Assembly: GCA_003153275.1 (NCBI GenBank)
Contig: PLXX01000149.1
Coordinates: 25,678 to 76,159 of the forward strand
Origin: Nitrospiraceae bacterium
Lineage (GTDB): Bacteria; Nitrospirota; Thermodesulfovibrionia; Thermodesulfovibrionales; UBA6898
Direction of reading: 5' to 3'
Length of the DNA stretch: 50,482 nucleotides
In this document: positions 20,143 through 31,387 of the stretch, piece after piece
Layout of the letters: each line of letters starts with the position of its first letter
How positions within the stretch are numbered: the stretch's first letter is position 1
Position numbers and translations under genes: made by a program
Notes under the pieces: generated by a model
What the model was told of the DNA's origin: nothing
Database searches by the model: none
The model's input: the letters and a program-made list of their open reading frames with translations, nothing else

Positions 20143-20203
20143 TACATCTGTTCGGCGGAATTCATCTCTACAAGTCTAATGACACGATAAAAAAGGATAC
20201 TGC

Positions 20204-21274
20204 ATGGAATTTGCACCAAAATGGATAGCATGGGAAATCACTCGGAGATGTAATCTCAGATGCGTACATTGCCGTTCCTCTTCTGAAATGGAGGCCAAAG
20301 GACACCCTGATTTCAGCACTGATGAGGCGTACCGGATACTCGACGATATCGTCAGCTATGCCAACCCGGTCGTTGTCCTGTCTGGTGGCGAGCCGCTTTC
20401 GCGGGAGGATGTCTTTGATATTGCGACGTACGGGACCGGAAAAGGTCTCAGGATGTGTCTCGCAACGAACGGCACGCTGGTTGATGACTCTGCCTGCGAA
20501 AAGATAAAGACCTCCGGCATCAGAATCGTCTCACTCAGCCTTGACGGTGCTGACGAGACCGTTCATGACGACTTTCGAAATCAGAAGGGCGCGTTTGCCG
20601 GCACGGTTAATGCAGCCCGGCTTTTTAAAAAGCATGAGATTCAGTTCATTATCAATTCGTCCTTCACCAAGAGGAACCAGGAGCAGATTCCCCTGGTCTA
20701 TAAACTTGCGAAAGAACTCGGCGCCACAGCGTGGTATATGTTCATGATTGTCCCCACCGGCCGGGGAGAAGAGATCATGAAGGAGCTGATCACCAAGGAA
20801 GATTATGACGGAATCCTTGACTGGCATTATGACATGGAAAAGGATGAAGACCTGATGCTGGTCCGGCCGACCTGTGCACCACATTACTACCGGGTGGTGC
20901 TTCAGAAGGCAAAAGAGGACGGCGAATCATTCAAGAGACGGACGCTGAAATTCTCGACCGGCGGATCAAAAGGCTGTCTCGCAGGACAGCTGATCTGTCT
21001 GATCGATGTCGACGGAAATGTCCTGCCCTGCAGTTATTTCCCTCTGCCTGCAGGCAATGTCCGCACGCAATCCTTCAAAGAGATATGGGAAAATTCCGAG
21101 CTGTTTAAGAACCTGAGAGACTTCAAGTCCTACAAGGGCAAATGCGGCTCTTGTGAATTCGTCAATGTCTGCGGCGGATGCAGGGCCCGGGCCTATGCTA
21201 TCAACGGCGATTATCTGACTGAAGAACCCTTCTGTAGTTATACTCCTGTAAAATTGAGAAAGGATGAAAAGTGA
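20204..21274 (+). CDS. Radical SAM/SPASM protein, AhbD/AhbC-like (alternative heme biosynthesis type)
   Basis: [12 protein letters not shown] (CxxxCxxC), VLSGGEPL, and SPASM-type Cys clusters ([60 protein letters not shown]). Overlaps hemE by 4 nt. Confidence 0.85.
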   Translation: MEFAPKWIAWEITRRCNLRCVHCRSSSEMEAKGHPDFSTDEAYRILDDIVSYANPVVVLSGGEPLSREDVFDIATYGTGKGLRMCLATNGTLVDDSACEKIKTSGIRIVSLSLDGADETVHDDFRNQKGAFAGTVNAARLFKKHEIQFIINSSFTKRNQEQIPLVYKLAKELGATAWYMFMIVPTGRGEEIMKELITKEDYDGILDWHYDMEKDEDLMLVRPTCAPHYYRVVLQKAKEDGESFKRRTLKFSTGGSKGCLAGQLICLIDVDGNVLPCSYFPLPAGNVRTQSFKEIWENSELFKNLRDFKSYKGKCGSCEFVNVCGGCRARAYAINGDYLTEEPFCSYTPVKLRKDEK

Positions 21275-22314
21275 ATAATTCAATGAACGATACATTTTTA
21301 AAAGCATGCAGAGGTGAAGCGGTCCCCTATACGCCCGTATGGCTGATGCGGCAGGCGGGACGGTACCTGAAGGAATATCAGGATGTCAGATCAAAGGTGG
21401 ATTTCCTTACCCTTTGTAAGACACCTGAACTTGCAGCAAAGGTGACGCTTCAGCCGGTCGATATTCTGAAGGTCGATGCTGCAATCCTGTTTTCAGACAT
21501 CTTGATCCCGGTGGAGGCGATGGGCATGCACCTTGAGTTCACGGACAAAAAAGGACCTATTCTGGGAGAGCCGGTACGAACAAAGGCAGGGGTTGACAAG
21601 CTAGTCATTCCGGATACAGAGGACAGTATGTCGTTTGTTCTGGATACGATAAAGATCCTCCGCCGTGAGCTTGAAAACAGAGTCCCGCTCATAGGGTTTT
21701 CCGGCGCCCCCTGGACACTCGCAACCTATATTATTGAAGGCGGCTCATCAAAAAACTTTCTCCATACAAAACGTATGATGTATCAAAACCCCGGCCTCTT
21801 CAATGTCCTTCTCGAAAAGATTACGGCAACCGTGATCGAGTACCTGACGGCACAGATCAAGGCCGGCGCCCAGGCGGTCCAGATCTTTGACTCATGGGCC
21901 GGTATCCTTACGCCATATGATTATGAAAATGTGATCTTCCCCTATGTAAAAACGTGCGCTAAGGCCCTGAAGAAATTCGATGTCCCGGTCATCTATTTTG
22001 CCAACGACTGCTCCGGCATCCTCAAAATAGTCAAAAAATGCGGGGCAGATGTTATCGGCGTCGACTGGCGCGTGGACATGCATGAGGCAGTAAAGAAGAT
22101 CGGGAAGAAGGCCTCGGTCCAGGGCAACCTCGACCCGTGCGTCCTCTTCGCGCCGCACGACCATATCGAAGAGCGTGTTCAGGATGTCCTCAACAATGCT
22201 GAGGGTGCCCGCGGCCATATCTTCAACCTCGGCCACGGCATCCTCCCTGAAACCCCGGTCGAGAATGCGATATACATGGTCGATGCGGTACATAGATTAA
22301 GCAGGAAAGATTAA
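21271..22314 (+). CDS. hemE: Uroporphyrinogen decarboxylase
   Basis: [33 protein letters not shown]-like segment, [37 protein letters not shown]. Confidence 0.97.
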   Translation: MNNSMNDTFLKACRGEAVPYTPVWLMRQAGRYLKEYQDVRSKVDFLTLCKTPELAAKVTLQPVDILKVDAAILFSDILIPVEAMGMHLEFTDKKGPILGEPVRTKAGVDKLVIPDTEDSMSFVLDTIKILRRELENRVPLIGFSGAPWTLATYIIEGGSSKNFLHTKRMMYQNPGLFNVLLEKITATVIEYLTAQIKAGAQAVQIFDSWAGILTPYDYENVIFPYVKTCAKALKKFDVPVIYFANDCSGILKIVKKCGADVIGVDWRVDMHEAVKKIGKKASVQGNLDPCVLFAPHDHIEERVQDVLNNAEGARGHIFNLGHGILPETPVENAIYMVDAVHRLSRKD

Positions 22315-22333
22315 GAAGAGTCATCATAATTTT

Positions 22334-23446
22334 GTGAGTCATAAAAAAAGGATTCTGCTTAGCTGTTTTTTTCTCTGCTTTTGGACTGCTTCCTTTGCGG
22401 CTGAGAAGACCAATGAAGTACTGCTGCGTTCCGGAAAACAGGAAAGCCTTGTCAGGCTCGTCCTCGAGGGGCAGGATGACCTTATAAAAAATACCAATAT
22501 CGCAACTTCGCTTGCACTGGTCAGAGTGGACTTCCCCACAGCCGTTGAGATCAAAAAGCAGAAGGACTTTCTCTTTGAAACGGTAAATAAGGACAGATTT
22601 CTTGTTATCTATCTTAGGGATGTCCTGGATGTCAGAACCTATAAGCTGACGGCCCCTGCCAGGCTCGTGATCGACCTCAGGACAGCACCTGCGCAGCAGA
22701 AGGAAACGCTCTCCAAGCTGGATGTCAAAGCGCCTCAGGAGACACAGCCTCCAACTGCACCGACTGTACTGAAGGGACCAAAGGATACGGCAGCCACAGC
22801 ACAGAAGCCACAACAGCCGGCTGCTCAGACCCCCTCAGCCTCTCCTGGATCGGGTCCCTCTCCGGAGAAATCCCGCAGGATCAAACTGTGGGTTATCGAT
22901 CCCGGGCACGGGGGTTTTGACCAAGGCATCGTCTTGCAGGACAAAAGAGAAAAAGATATCAGCCTTGCCCTTGCTAAAGATCTAAGTACAGTTATTACCA
23001 AAAAGGGACTGACGGTTTTTTTAACAAGAAAAACCGATCAGCCGCTATCGCTGCAGGAGAGGATCAGCTTCGCTTCATCCAGAAAGCCTGATCTGTTCAT
23101 CTCCCTGCATGCATCGGCAGCTGACACATGGGCTATCTATACATCAACAGCAGAAGAAAAAGAGGGCAATGCGGATACGGCAATCAGGATGTATAATGCC
23201 ACGTCAAAACAGGGCAGGCACCTTGAAAAAAGCAGGGCAATCGCCAGGTCCCTTGGTACGGCTATACGCAATGAGTTTAAAAGCACGGTTCTTCTGAGGG
23301 AGCTTCCCCTTCCCGTTCTGACCTCTCTTGACAGCCCCTCGGTCATCATCGAATATCCACTGGCAAAAGATATTGCTTATGATCAGAAGATGCGCGACCG
23401 CATCATTAAAGCACTGTTGAACGGAATCACTGCATATGAACAATAA
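22334..23446 (+). CDS. N-acetylmuramoyl-L-alanine amidase (AMIN-like N-terminus plus Amidase_3)
   Basis: Signal peptide, AMIN-like domain (RVDFPTAVEIKKQ..APARLVIDL), Pro-rich linker, VIDPGHGGFDQG, ERISFASSRKPDLFISLHASA. Confidence 0.9.
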   Translation: MSHKKRILLSCFFLCFWTASFAAEKTNEVLLRSGKQESLVRLVLEGQDDLIKNTNIATSLALVRVDFPTAVEIKKQKDFLFETVNKDRFLVIYLRDVLDVRTYKLTAPARLVIDLRTAPAQQKETLSKLDVKAPQETQPPTAPTVLKGPKDTAATAQKPQQPAAQTPSASPGSGPSPEKSRRIKLWVIDPGHGGFDQGIVLQDKREKDISLALAKDLSTVITKKGLTVFLTRKTDQPLSLQERISFASSRKPDLFISLHASAADTWAIYTSTAEEKEGNADTAIRMYNATSKQGRHLEKSRAIARSLGTAIRNEFKSTVLLRELPLPVLTSLDSPSVIIEYPLAKDIAYDQKMRDRIIKALLNGITAYEQ

Positions 23447-24041
23447 ACGGATCCTCATCTGGGCAGCCGTCGCGGTGTTGCTCGCGGGCTTCTCCGGTGG
23501 CGGCTATTATTTTTTCCGCAATTTCACTATTACCAAGCAGCAGCGCTCGACTACGATGCCGGAGCCTCGTGAGTCCCTTCCCGGTCAGCATGTTGATGTC
23601 ATGACCGTCAGGATTTTCAATCCGGTCGGCGGACGTCTCGAGGATGTGGAAAAAAACATCCCCCGAAGGATACGAACATCCGCGATAGCCGAAGCGGTCA
23701 TAGAAGAATATTTCAGGTTGCCGGCCAATGCAGCTGGTTCGCCCATACCGGCCAATGTAAAACTGCTCGGCCTTTACCGGGACGCGATGCAGATCCTCTA
23801 TATCGATCTCTCGGATGAGGCGCGGAGAAATTTTCATGGAGATGCTGCCTCTGAATATCTGCTGCTAAAGGGCCTTCTCGAAACCGTGGTGTCTAATGTT
23901 ACGGATATCCAGGACGTCAAGGTTCTGGTAGAAGGCAAGGAAATTGATTCGCTCGGCGGCCATGTGATGCTGAAGTATCCGTTGAAGAACCTGGTCAGCG
24001 GAGAGATAAAGAGCGAGGTAAAAATTTCCAATGAACAGTAA
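23436..24041 (+). CDS. GerMN (sporulation/spore germination-like) domain protein, membrane anchored
   Basis: N-terminal TM; VEKNIPR..AIAEAVIEEYFRLP..LYRDAMQILYIDLSDEARRNFHGDAASEYLLLKGLLETVVSN. Confidence 0.8.
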   Translation: MNNKRILIWAAVAVLLAGFSGGGYYFFRNFTITKQQRSTTMPEPRESLPGQHVDVMTVRIFNPVGGRLEDVEKNIPRRIRTSAIAEAVIEEYFRLPANAAGSPIPANVKLLGLYRDAMQILYIDLSDEARRNFHGDAASEYLLLKGLLETVVSNVTDIQDVKVLVEGKEIDSLGGHVMLKYPLKNLVSGEIKSEVKISNEQ

Positions 24042-24858
24042 TAATCTGCCGATAGGCATCTTTGATTCAGGCATCGGCGGACTGACCGTCCTAAAAGAGA
24101 TCATTAACAGATTACCGTCGGAGCGGACGATCTATCTCGGCGACACTGCCCGTGTACCTTATGGAAGCCGGTCGCCGGAGACGGTAACCAGATATTCGTT
24201 TGAGAATTCGAGATTTCTTTTTTCCCGGGGGATCAAGCTCCTGGTCATAGCCTGCAACACGGCATCGTCCGTCAGTCTGGAGCGAGTACGGCGATCGGTA
24301 TCCGTTCCGGTTATCGGGGTGATACAGCCCGGTGCGCGTGCGGCCGCAGCAGCAACCCGCAACAAGAAAGTCGGCGTCATCGGCACCGATGCCACTGTAC
24401 GGACCAATGCCTATTCTTCTGCGATCAGGTCGATCGACAGCTCTATCGAGGTATTCAGTCTAGCCTGTCCCCTATTTGTTCCGCTTGTCGAAGAAGGCTG
24501 GACAGAGGGAGCGGTCGCCGAGCTGACAGCAGAGACCTACCTCAGGGACATCAGAAGAGAGGGGATTGATACACTTGTTCTCGGCTGCACGCACTATCCG
24601 CTTCTGAAGGGCGTCCTTTCTAAGATTATGGGTCCGGGCGTGAGATTGATCGACTCAGCGATCGAGACTGCAGCGACGATCCGCGCTGCACTTGAGGAGC
24701 AGTCGCTGTTAAGAGATGTTCAAGGAGATGGAACCGGCGAAAGCAACAGGGAGTTTTACGTGACCGATTCGCCCGAAAAGTTCATAGATGTCGGTGAGCG
24801 TTTTCTCGGGAGCAGCATCAGCTTTATAAAAAAAATAGAACTTGAATCGGAGGTATGA
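24031..24858 (+). CDS. murI: Glutamate racemase
   Basis: IGIFDSGIGGLTVLKEI, LGDTARVPYG, VIACNTASS, LGCTHYPLL. Confidence 0.97.
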   Translation: MNSNNLPIGIFDSGIGGLTVLKEIINRLPSERTIYLGDTARVPYGSRSPETVTRYSFENSRFLFSRGIKLLVIACNTASSVSLERVRRSVSVPVIGVIQPGARAAAAATRNKKVGVIGTDATVRTNAYSSAIRSIDSSIEVFSLACPLFVPLVEEGWTEGAVAELTAETYLRDIRREGIDTLVLGCTHYPLLKGVLSKIMGPGVRLIDSAIETAATIRAALEEQSLLRDVQGDGTGESNREFYVTDSPEKFIDVGERFLGSSISFIKKIELESEV

Positions 24859-24861
24859 CAG

Positions 24862-25584
24862 ATGCGGTCTGACGGCAGGCAGGATAACGAAATACGAGAG
24901 GTAAAAATAACCCGCAATTTCATCAGCACTGCCGAAGGCTCAGTCCTGATTGAACTGGGCAATACCCGGGTGATCTGCAATGCCTCAATAGAAGAGAGAG
25001 TCCCGCCCTTTCTGAAGGACCAGAATAGGGGATGGGTCACGGCTGAATACTCAATGCTGCCCCGGGCCACACAGGTCCGTACCTCAAGGGAGTCCTCTAT
25101 CGGCCGCGTCAGCGGTCGCACCCACGAGATACAGCGTCTTATCGGCAGGTCTCTCCGTTCGGTCGTCGACCTTGAACGCCTCGGCCAGCGGACGATCTGG
25201 ATCGACTGCGATGTTATCCAGGCAGACGGGGGTACACGGACAGCAGCCATAACCGGCGCGTTCATCTGCCTCTGTGACGCTATCAGTAAAGCCCTGACCA
25301 AAGGCAGTATCTCCTCAAACCCTTTGAGGGATTATCTGGCTGCAGTGAGCGTCGGCGTTGTAAAGGGTGTTCCGGTACTTGATCTCTGCTACCTGGAAGA
25401 TTCATCGGCAGATGTCGACATGAACGTTATTATGACCGGCAAGGGCACTATCGTCGAAATCCAGGGCACGGCAGAGGGTAATCCCTTTTCCGTCGACACA
25501 CTCGACAGCCTTATAGGTCTCGCACAAACCGGCATTACCCACTTGGTGTCCATCCAAAAAGATCTGCTCGGAATCAACCTCTGA
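24862..25584 (+). CDS. rph: Ribonuclease PH
   Basis: [83 protein letters not shown]. Confidence 0.97.
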   Translation: MRSDGRQDNEIREVKITRNFISTAEGSVLIELGNTRVICNASIEERVPPFLKDQNRGWVTAEYSMLPRATQVRTSRESSIGRVSGRTHEIQRLIGRSLRSVVDLERLGQRTIWIDCDVIQADGGTRTAAITGAFICLCDAISKALTKGSISSNPLRDYLAAVSVGVVKGVPVLDLCYLEDSSADVDMNVIMTGKGTIVEIQGTAEGNPFSVDTLDSLIGLAQTGITHLVSIQKDLLGINL

Positions 25585-25642
25585 TTCTGAAAAATATCAA
25601 TTTGCTGTGCTAGAATAGTTGAAATACCCGGAGGTACGAACA

Positions 25643-27487
25643 TTGAACGTTTATAGAAGTATTTTTATATGGCTGTTGATCGGGATAATGGTCATCCTGC
25701 TCTTCAATTTGCTGAATACGCCGAAGAAAAATCAGGAAGATATCATTCTGTCCGATTTCCTTACAAAGCTGGAAGATGGCCAGGTCGAAGAGGTCGCGCT
25801 TAAGGAAAATTCGATCACGGGACGCTTTAAGGACGGGACGAAATTTAAGACCTATTACACGGATTATCCTCAGCTTGTAGAGAAGTTGCGGGACCTTGAT
25901 GTAAAAATTACCGTGAAGCCGCCTGACCAGAACCCCTGGTATGTCAATGTCTTTTTCACCTGGGGACCGATCATCTTCATCGCAGTGATATGGATCTTTT
26001 TTATGCGACAGATGCAGTCCGGCGGGAATAAAGCCCTGTCATTCGGTAAATCCAAAGCCCGTCTGATCTCCGAGAAATCTGTCAAAGTAACCTTTGCGGA
26101 CGTGGCAGGTGTTGAAGAGGCAAAGGCGGAGGTCCAGGAGATCATAGACTTTCTCAAGGATCCCCAAAAATTTCAGAAACTCGGGGGAAAGATCCCTAGA
26201 GGTGTCCTCCTGGTAGGGTCGCCCGGCACAGGCAAAACATTATTGGCAAAGGCCATTGCCGGCGAAGCAGCGGTCCCTTTCTTCAGCATAAGCGGCTCTG
26301 ATTTTGTCGAGATGTTTGTCGGCGTTGGGGCCTCCAGGGTAAGAGACCTTTTTGAGCAGGCTAAAAAAAGCGCACCCTGCATAATATTCATAGATGAGAT
26401 AGATGCCGTGGGAAGGCATCGAGGAGCCGGACTGGGCGGCGGCCATGACGAGCGCGAACAGACCCTGAACCAGCTTCTTGTCGAGATGGACGGTTTTGAA
26501 GGTAATGAAGGGGTCATCATCATCGCTGCCACTAACAGACCGGATGTACTCGATCCTGCACTGCTCAGGCCGGGCAGATTCGACAGGCAGGTTGTCGTTT
26601 CTCTGCCCGATGTCAAAGGAAGGCTTGAGATTCTGAAGGTGCATACCAGAAAAATCCCTGTTGATGAAAATGTTAACCTCGACAGAATTGCACGGGGTAC
26701 GCCCGGATTTTCAGGAGCAGATCTCGCCAACCTGGTGAACGAGGCAGCCCTGCTCGCTGCCCGGGAGACAAAGACCAAGGTCGAAAATAAAGACTTCGAG
26801 GCAGCCAAGGACAAGGTCCTGATGGGCGTGGAGAGAAAGAGTATGATCATCAGTGATACGGAAAAAAAGAATACCGCGTATCACGAGGCAGGGCATGCCC
26901 TCGTTGCCAAGCTCACGCCTGGAACAGACCCGATCCACAAGGTAAGCATCATTCCGAGAGGCCGGGCGCTCGGTGTCACTCAGCAGCTTCCGCTGGATGA
27001 CAAATACACCTATTCAAAAGACTACCTAAACAAACAGCTGCTCGTGCTTATGGGAGGCAGGGCTGCTGAAGAGATCGCTCTGAAACAGATGACAACCGGC
27101 GCTGGAAATGATATCGAACGGGCAACTGAACTGGCCCGGAAAATGGTTACAGCATGGGGAATGAGCGAGAAAATCGGCCCGGTCACCTTCGGCAAGAAAG
27201 AGGAGCATGTCTTCCTCGGTAGGGAAATAGGCCAGAACAAGGACTACAGCGAAAAAACAGCGGTCGATATCGACGAAGAGGTCAGACGTATCGTTACCGA
27301 GGCCTATGCAGCCTCTAAAAAGCTGCTCGAAGACAGATACAGCATGCTTGACGCGCTGGCACGCCGTCTGCTTGAAAAAGAGACCCTGGACGGCCCGGAG
27401 ATCGATTCACTTATTACTGAAGAGAACAAGCACCAGCAATATGCCGAACCGGAGTGCAACGAGACTGGCTGCACCGGCATCGCCTGA
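25643..27487 (+). CDS. ftsH: ATP-dependent zinc metalloprotease FtsH
   Basis: [59 protein letters not shown] start at 25643 is preceded by GGAGG (the ORF track start at 25619 is upstream of the RBS). Confidence 0.97.
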   Translation: MNVYRSIFIWLLIGIMVILLFNLLNTPKKNQEDIILSDFLTKLEDGQVEEVALKENSITGRFKDGTKFKTYYTDYPQLVEKLRDLDVKITVKPPDQNPWYVNVFFTWGPIIFIAVIWIFFMRQMQSGGNKALSFGKSKARLISEKSVKVTFADVAGVEEAKAEVQEIIDFLKDPQKFQKLGGKIPRGVLLVGSPGTGKTLLAKAIAGEAAVPFFSISGSDFVEMFVGVGASRVRDLFEQAKKSAPCIIFIDEIDAVGRHRGAGLGGGHDEREQTLNQLLVEMDGFEGNEGVIIIAATNRPDVLDPALLRPGRFDRQVVVSLPDVKGRLEILKVHTRKIPVDENVNLDRIARGTPGFSGADLANLVNEAALLAARETKTKVENKDFEAAKDKVLMGVERKSMIISDTEKKNTAYHEAGHALVAKLTPGTDPIHKVSIIPRGRALGVTQQLPLDDKYTYSKDYLNKQLLVLMGGRAAEEIALKQMTTGAGNDIERATELARKMVTAWGMSEKIGPVTFGKKEEHVFLGREIGQNKDYSEKTAVDIDEEVRRIVTEAYAASKKLLEDRYSMLDALARRLLEKETLDGPEIDSLITEENKHQQYAEPECNETGCTGIA

Positions 27488-27512
27488 GTTCGTCAGAGGA
27501 TAGAAGATTCAG

Positions 27513-27547
27513 CGGCGGGACCATATCCATGTTCCCGCCGTTTTTAT
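27513..27547 (+). terminator. Rho-independent terminator downstream of ftsH
   Basis: CGGCGGGA-ccatatccatg-TTCCCGCCG followed by TTTTTATTT. Confidence 0.8.
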
Positions 27548-27580
27548 TTCTAGAAATGTCTGAGCCTTTAAGGGAATGAT

Positions 27581-28426
27581 ATGAACCTCATCTGGTCGCG
27601 CTATAACCTCGATCTAAGGAATAAAACCCATATCATGGGTATCCTCAATATAACCCCTGATTCGTTCTCCGACGGCGGCGTACACTTTGATCCTTCAAGA
27701 GCAATCGATCGTGCGCTCCGGATGGTCGACGAGGGTGCGGACATTATCGATATAGGAGGAGAATCAACAAGACCGGGTGCTGATCCGGTCACGCTTGATG
27801 AGGAGATACAACGGACTGTTCCGATCATTAAGGCTATCGTACAGAGGGTTTCAGTGCCCATATCGATCGATACCTATAAGGCGCACGTGGCGAAACTGGC
27901 CCTTGATGCTGGGGCGTCGATCGTCAATGACATCAGCGGGCTACGGTTTGATCCTGAGATGCCGAAGATTGTTGCAGCATACAAAGTCCCGGTTATCGTC
28001 ATGCATATCAAGGGGACGACAAAGCATATGCAGGCCGATCCGGTGTATGCGGCCCTCGTCCCCGAAATTATCGATTACCTCAGAGACTCAATTACTATTG
28101 CCCTGCAGGCAGGCATTTCTGAGGATATGATAATCATTGATCCTGGCATCGGCTTTGGAAAGACCTTTGACCATAACCTTCAAATCATAAACAGACTCTC
28201 AGAGTTTAAGATTCTCGGGAAACCGATCCTCATCGGCCCGTCACGCAAGGCCTTTATCGGAAAGATACTCGACGGCGCCCCGCCGTCGGAACGGCTCGAA
28301 GGCACCGCTGCAGCAGTTACAGCGTCCATATTGAAAGGCGCGCATATGATCCGAGTCCATGATGTAAAGGAAATGGCAAAAGTCGCAAAAATGGCAGATG
28401 CAATAAAAAGCGAGCATGTGGCATAA
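27581..28426 (+). CDS. folP: Dihydropteroate synthase
   Basis: THIMGILNITPDSFSDGG, DIIDIGGESTRPGA, PISIDTYKAHVAKLALDAGASIVNDISGL, IIDPGIGFGKT, IGPSRKAFIG. Confidence 0.97.
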   Translation: MNLIWSRYNLDLRNKTHIMGILNITPDSFSDGGVHFDPSRAIDRALRMVDEGADIIDIGGESTRPGADPVTLDEEIQRTVPIIKAIVQRVSVPISIDTYKAHVAKLALDAGASIVNDISGLRFDPEMPKIVAAYKVPVIVMHIKGTTKHMQADPVYAALVPEIIDYLRDSITIALQAGISEDMIIIDPGIGFGKTFDHNLQIINRLSEFKILGKPILIGPSRKAFIGKILDGAPPSERLEGTAAAVTASILKGAHMIRVHDVKEMAKVAKMADAIKSEHVA

Positions 28427-28844
28427 TGGGTGTGCATAATGTGTATCTGTCTGCATTTTCCAGGTGCTTCATGGCGTCAGTTCCGATATATTTCTGCCGC
28501 TGATTCCGATGCAAACTTACCACCCGCATGGAATGCATCAGTTTTGCCTTGAAACATAGGCTGAGATGTATTTCCTGCAATCAACACTAGTTTCACTTTT
28601 TAATATCTGAGGATTTCCGTTCTCAATCCGCATAAAGAGGTCCGGTCGACGTTCACTTCTCCCTCCTAAACACTGCGCTGCAGACATTTCCCCTAAATTG
28701 ACAGCTTTCGACCCTGAGTAAATAGCGTGGCGCTAACACCTTCATCCAAGGATATTGCAGACCAGTCAGGGACCCTCGACGTTATCAATAAAGTTTATGA
28801 ATAAAGTAGGATAGAAAATCCGATAAACGCGGCACGATCTGCCA

Positions 28845-31382
28845 CTACTGATTCGATAGAAAACTGCTCTTGGACAAAACAGCCGTAAAATCTTCAGCGG
28901 TCATGGATCTGGCAAAGAAATATCCCTGTGCCTCTACACATCCGTGGGCCTTCAGAAAATCAAACTGTTCTTTGTTCTCCACTCCCTCCGCCAGAACCCT
29001 TAGATCTAGACTCTTGCCTATCGCGATGATCATGTCGACAATCGCCGCGTCATCGGTATTTGTCCTGATATCGGTCACGAAAGAACGGTCTATCTTAATC
29101 CTGTCCACAGGAAAATGCTTCAGATAACTCAGTGAGGAGTAACCGGTCCCAAAATCATCAATGCACAGATGAATTCCCCTCGTCCTGAGGTCTGTCAACG
29201 TTGCTATTGTCCTGTCTGCCTTGTCCATGACGACGCTTTCCGTGAGTTCAAATTCCATTTGGGCCGGATCGACCCCTGTTTCCCTGATCATTCGATCTAC
29301 CATATCCATAAAGCCGGGTTGTTCCAACTGATGGCCTGAAATATTTACCGCCATTTTGAACGATCTGAACCCGGCATCCTGCCAGGCTTTTGCCTGTGCG
29401 AAGGCCCTATCGAGCACCCATCGTCCCAGGCTGAAAATGAGCCCGGTATCTTCAGCCACGGGGATGAATTGAGACGGCAGTACAAAACCGAGTTCAGGGC
29501 TTTGCCATCGGACCAGGGCCTCGGCCCCTATGATGCGTCCGGTTTCCAATTCTACCTGAGGCTGATAGTGCAAACAGAATTCATTGCCGTCGATCGCGCG
29601 ACGCAGGGCGTTTTCGATCGTTATCTTTTCTATTACCCTGCGGTTCATCTCCTCGGAGAAGAACTGGTAAGTATGCCTTCCTTTGGACTTTGCATAGTAC
29701 ATTGCGGTGTCGGCGCTCTTGAGCAAATCGCCAGCATCCTGACAGTCAGAAGGGTATATGGCGATGCCGATACTGGTGCTGCTGTAAATTTGGCGTCCTT
29801 CCAATTCAAAAGGTTGAGAAAAGACAGACAGTATCCTCTCGGCTGCAATCGCGGCTTTGTCACTGCCCGAGACACTCGTAAATACAATGACGAACTCGTC
29901 TCCTCCCATCCTTGCCAGCGTGTCGGCCTCGCGAATGCATCGGCGCAGTCTCTCGGCGACCGACCAGAGCAATTTGTCGCCGAAATCATGGCCCTGGCTG
30001 TCATTGACGTCTTTGAAACGGTCGAGGTCCAGAAACATCACACATATCTGATTCCCTTCCCGTTTGGCCAGTGCAAGAGCTTTCTCCAGCCTGTCCTGAA
30101 GCAGGGCGCGGTTCGGCAGGCCGGTAAGAATGTCATGATAGGCGAGCTTCTCTATCTCCCTTTCGGCCTGTTTGCGTTCAGTGATGTCCTCACATGTTGT
30201 TATGATTCCGAGTGGAACTTCCTCCGAATTCTTAACCGGGATCGAGGTCAAAAAGACCGGAAACTCTTCATATTCCTCACCCTTTTTCCGGAGGTTCACC
30301 GTCTCGCGCTTCCAGACTGTCATCTCGAGAAATTCCTCCAAAAGAACTGTTTTCTTTAGTTTTGCAGGTGCGAACATACTCGCCTCTTTGTCGGTCAGTT
30401 CGCCCATTGTGTAACCATGCATCTGCGCTTCTGCGGGATTTGTATAAATGATCTTTCCTTCCAAATCGCTGATAGTGATTCCAATAGGCAGACGTTCAAC
30501 CGCTTCTTTCAGCAATTTAAGGCTATCTTCGGACGTCCTTTTTTTTGTGACATCCTGCGCTGTGCCGATCATGCGATGGGCCTTGCCGTTCCTCGGAATA
30601 TAAACCTCAGCCGTCTCGTTTATAACGCGCAAGGACCCATCGTGAAGAAGAACGCGGTGTTCCAAGTTTAAAGGCTCTCCTGTCCTGAGACTGTTTTTTA
30701 CCATGGAGTCAAACATATTTCGGTCCCCAGGGTGGACAGATGCCAGCAGTCCCTCGTATCTCTTGTCGAAGTTCTCGGGCTTCACTCCAAAGATATGATA
30801 AATCTCATCGGAACACCACAGGTAATCTCTTTCAATGTTCCATTCCCAGTTGCCCAGTTTGGCGATGCGATGCGCGTTACAGAGTCTCTGTTCACTTATT
30901 TTGAGATTCTTCATAGTCTGGCTTGAGCGGAGCATGTACTGGATACGATTGCCCAATAAATCGAGATTGACAGGTTTTAGGAGGAAATCGGTAGCGCCCG
31001 CATCGAATACCTGTTTGATCGATTTGGAATCACCCTTTCCGGAAACAAAAAGGATGGGCGTGTATTCGCTTCCAGGGAGATTACGTATTGTCCTGCATAT
31101 GGTAAAACCGTTAAGATCAGGCATTACCACATCCAGGATAACAAGGTCAGGCTTAAAGTTAATAAATGCGGAAATGGAATCTGCGCCCTTTTGGAAACCT
31201 TTTACCCTGAACCCCGCTTTTTCCAGCACGGCACTGTGAAAAAGGAGGACTGAAGATTCATCATCAACTATAAGAATAAGCGGTTTGTCGTCCGACAGTT
31301 CAGGATTAGCAGTCGTCTTATGAGGCGGAGTGGGCAGATCGTCATACCAAAAGACCTTGGTCTCCCCTGCATTATGCGCCAT
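28845..31382 (-). CDS. Response regulator with REC, PAS repeats, GGDEF and EAL domains
   Basis: LILIVDDESSVLLF...DLVILDVVMPDLNG (REC); two PAS/PAC segments; ARMGGDEFVIVF (GGDEF); EALVRWQSPELGFVLPSQFI, CIDDFGTGYSSLSYLKHFPVDRIKIDRSFV (EAL). Confidence 0.96.
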   Translation of the reverse strand: MAHNAGETKVFWYDDLPTPPHKTTANPELSDDKPLILIVDDESSVLLFHSAVLEKAGFRVKGFQKGADSISAFINFKPDLVILDVVMPDLNGFTICRTIRNLPGSEYTPILFVSGKGDSKSIKQVFDAGATDFLLKPVNLDLLGNRIQYMLRSSQTMKNLKISEQRLCNAHRIAKLGNWEWNIERDYLWCSDEIYHIFGVKPENFDKRYEGLLASVHPGDRNMFDSMVKNSLRTGEPLNLEHRVLLHDGSLRVINETAEVYIPRNGKAHRMIGTAQDVTKKRTSEDSLKLLKEAVERLPIGITISDLEGKIIYTNPAEAQMHGYTMGELTDKEASMFAPAKLKKTVLLEEFLEMTVWKRETVNLRKKGEEYEEFPVFLTSIPVKNSEEVPLGIITTCEDITERKQAEREIEKLAYHDILTGLPNRALLQDRLEKALALAKREGNQICVMFLDLDRFKDVNDSQGHDFGDKLLWSVAERLRRCIREADTLARMGGDEFVIVFTSVSGSDKAAIAAERILSVFSQPFELEGRQIYSSTSIGIAIYPSDCQDAGDLLKSADTAMYYAKSKGRHTYQFFSEEMNRRVIEKITIENALRRAIDGNEFCLHYQPQVELETGRIIGAEALVRWQSPELGFVLPSQFIPVAEDTGLIFSLGRWVLDRAFAQAKAWQDAGFRSFKMAVNISGHQLEQPGFMDMVDRMIRETGVDPAQMEFELTESVVMDKADRTIATLTDLRTRGIHLCIDDFGTGYSSLSYLKHFPVDRIKIDRSFVTDIRTNTDDAAIVDMIIAIGKSLDLRVLAEGVENKEQFDFLKAHGCVEAQGYFFARSMTAEDFTAVLSKSSFLSNQ

Positions 31383-31387
31383 CTTTT

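Noticed and set aside
28580-28720. Possible IS terminal inverted repeat / transposase remnant (CCCCTAAATTGACAG)
   Set aside because: No matching partner repeat or transposase reading frame found nearby.
29469-30359. 296-aa plus-strand ORF
   Set aside because: Antisense to the clearly conserved PAS-GGDEF-EAL gene; no domain signature.
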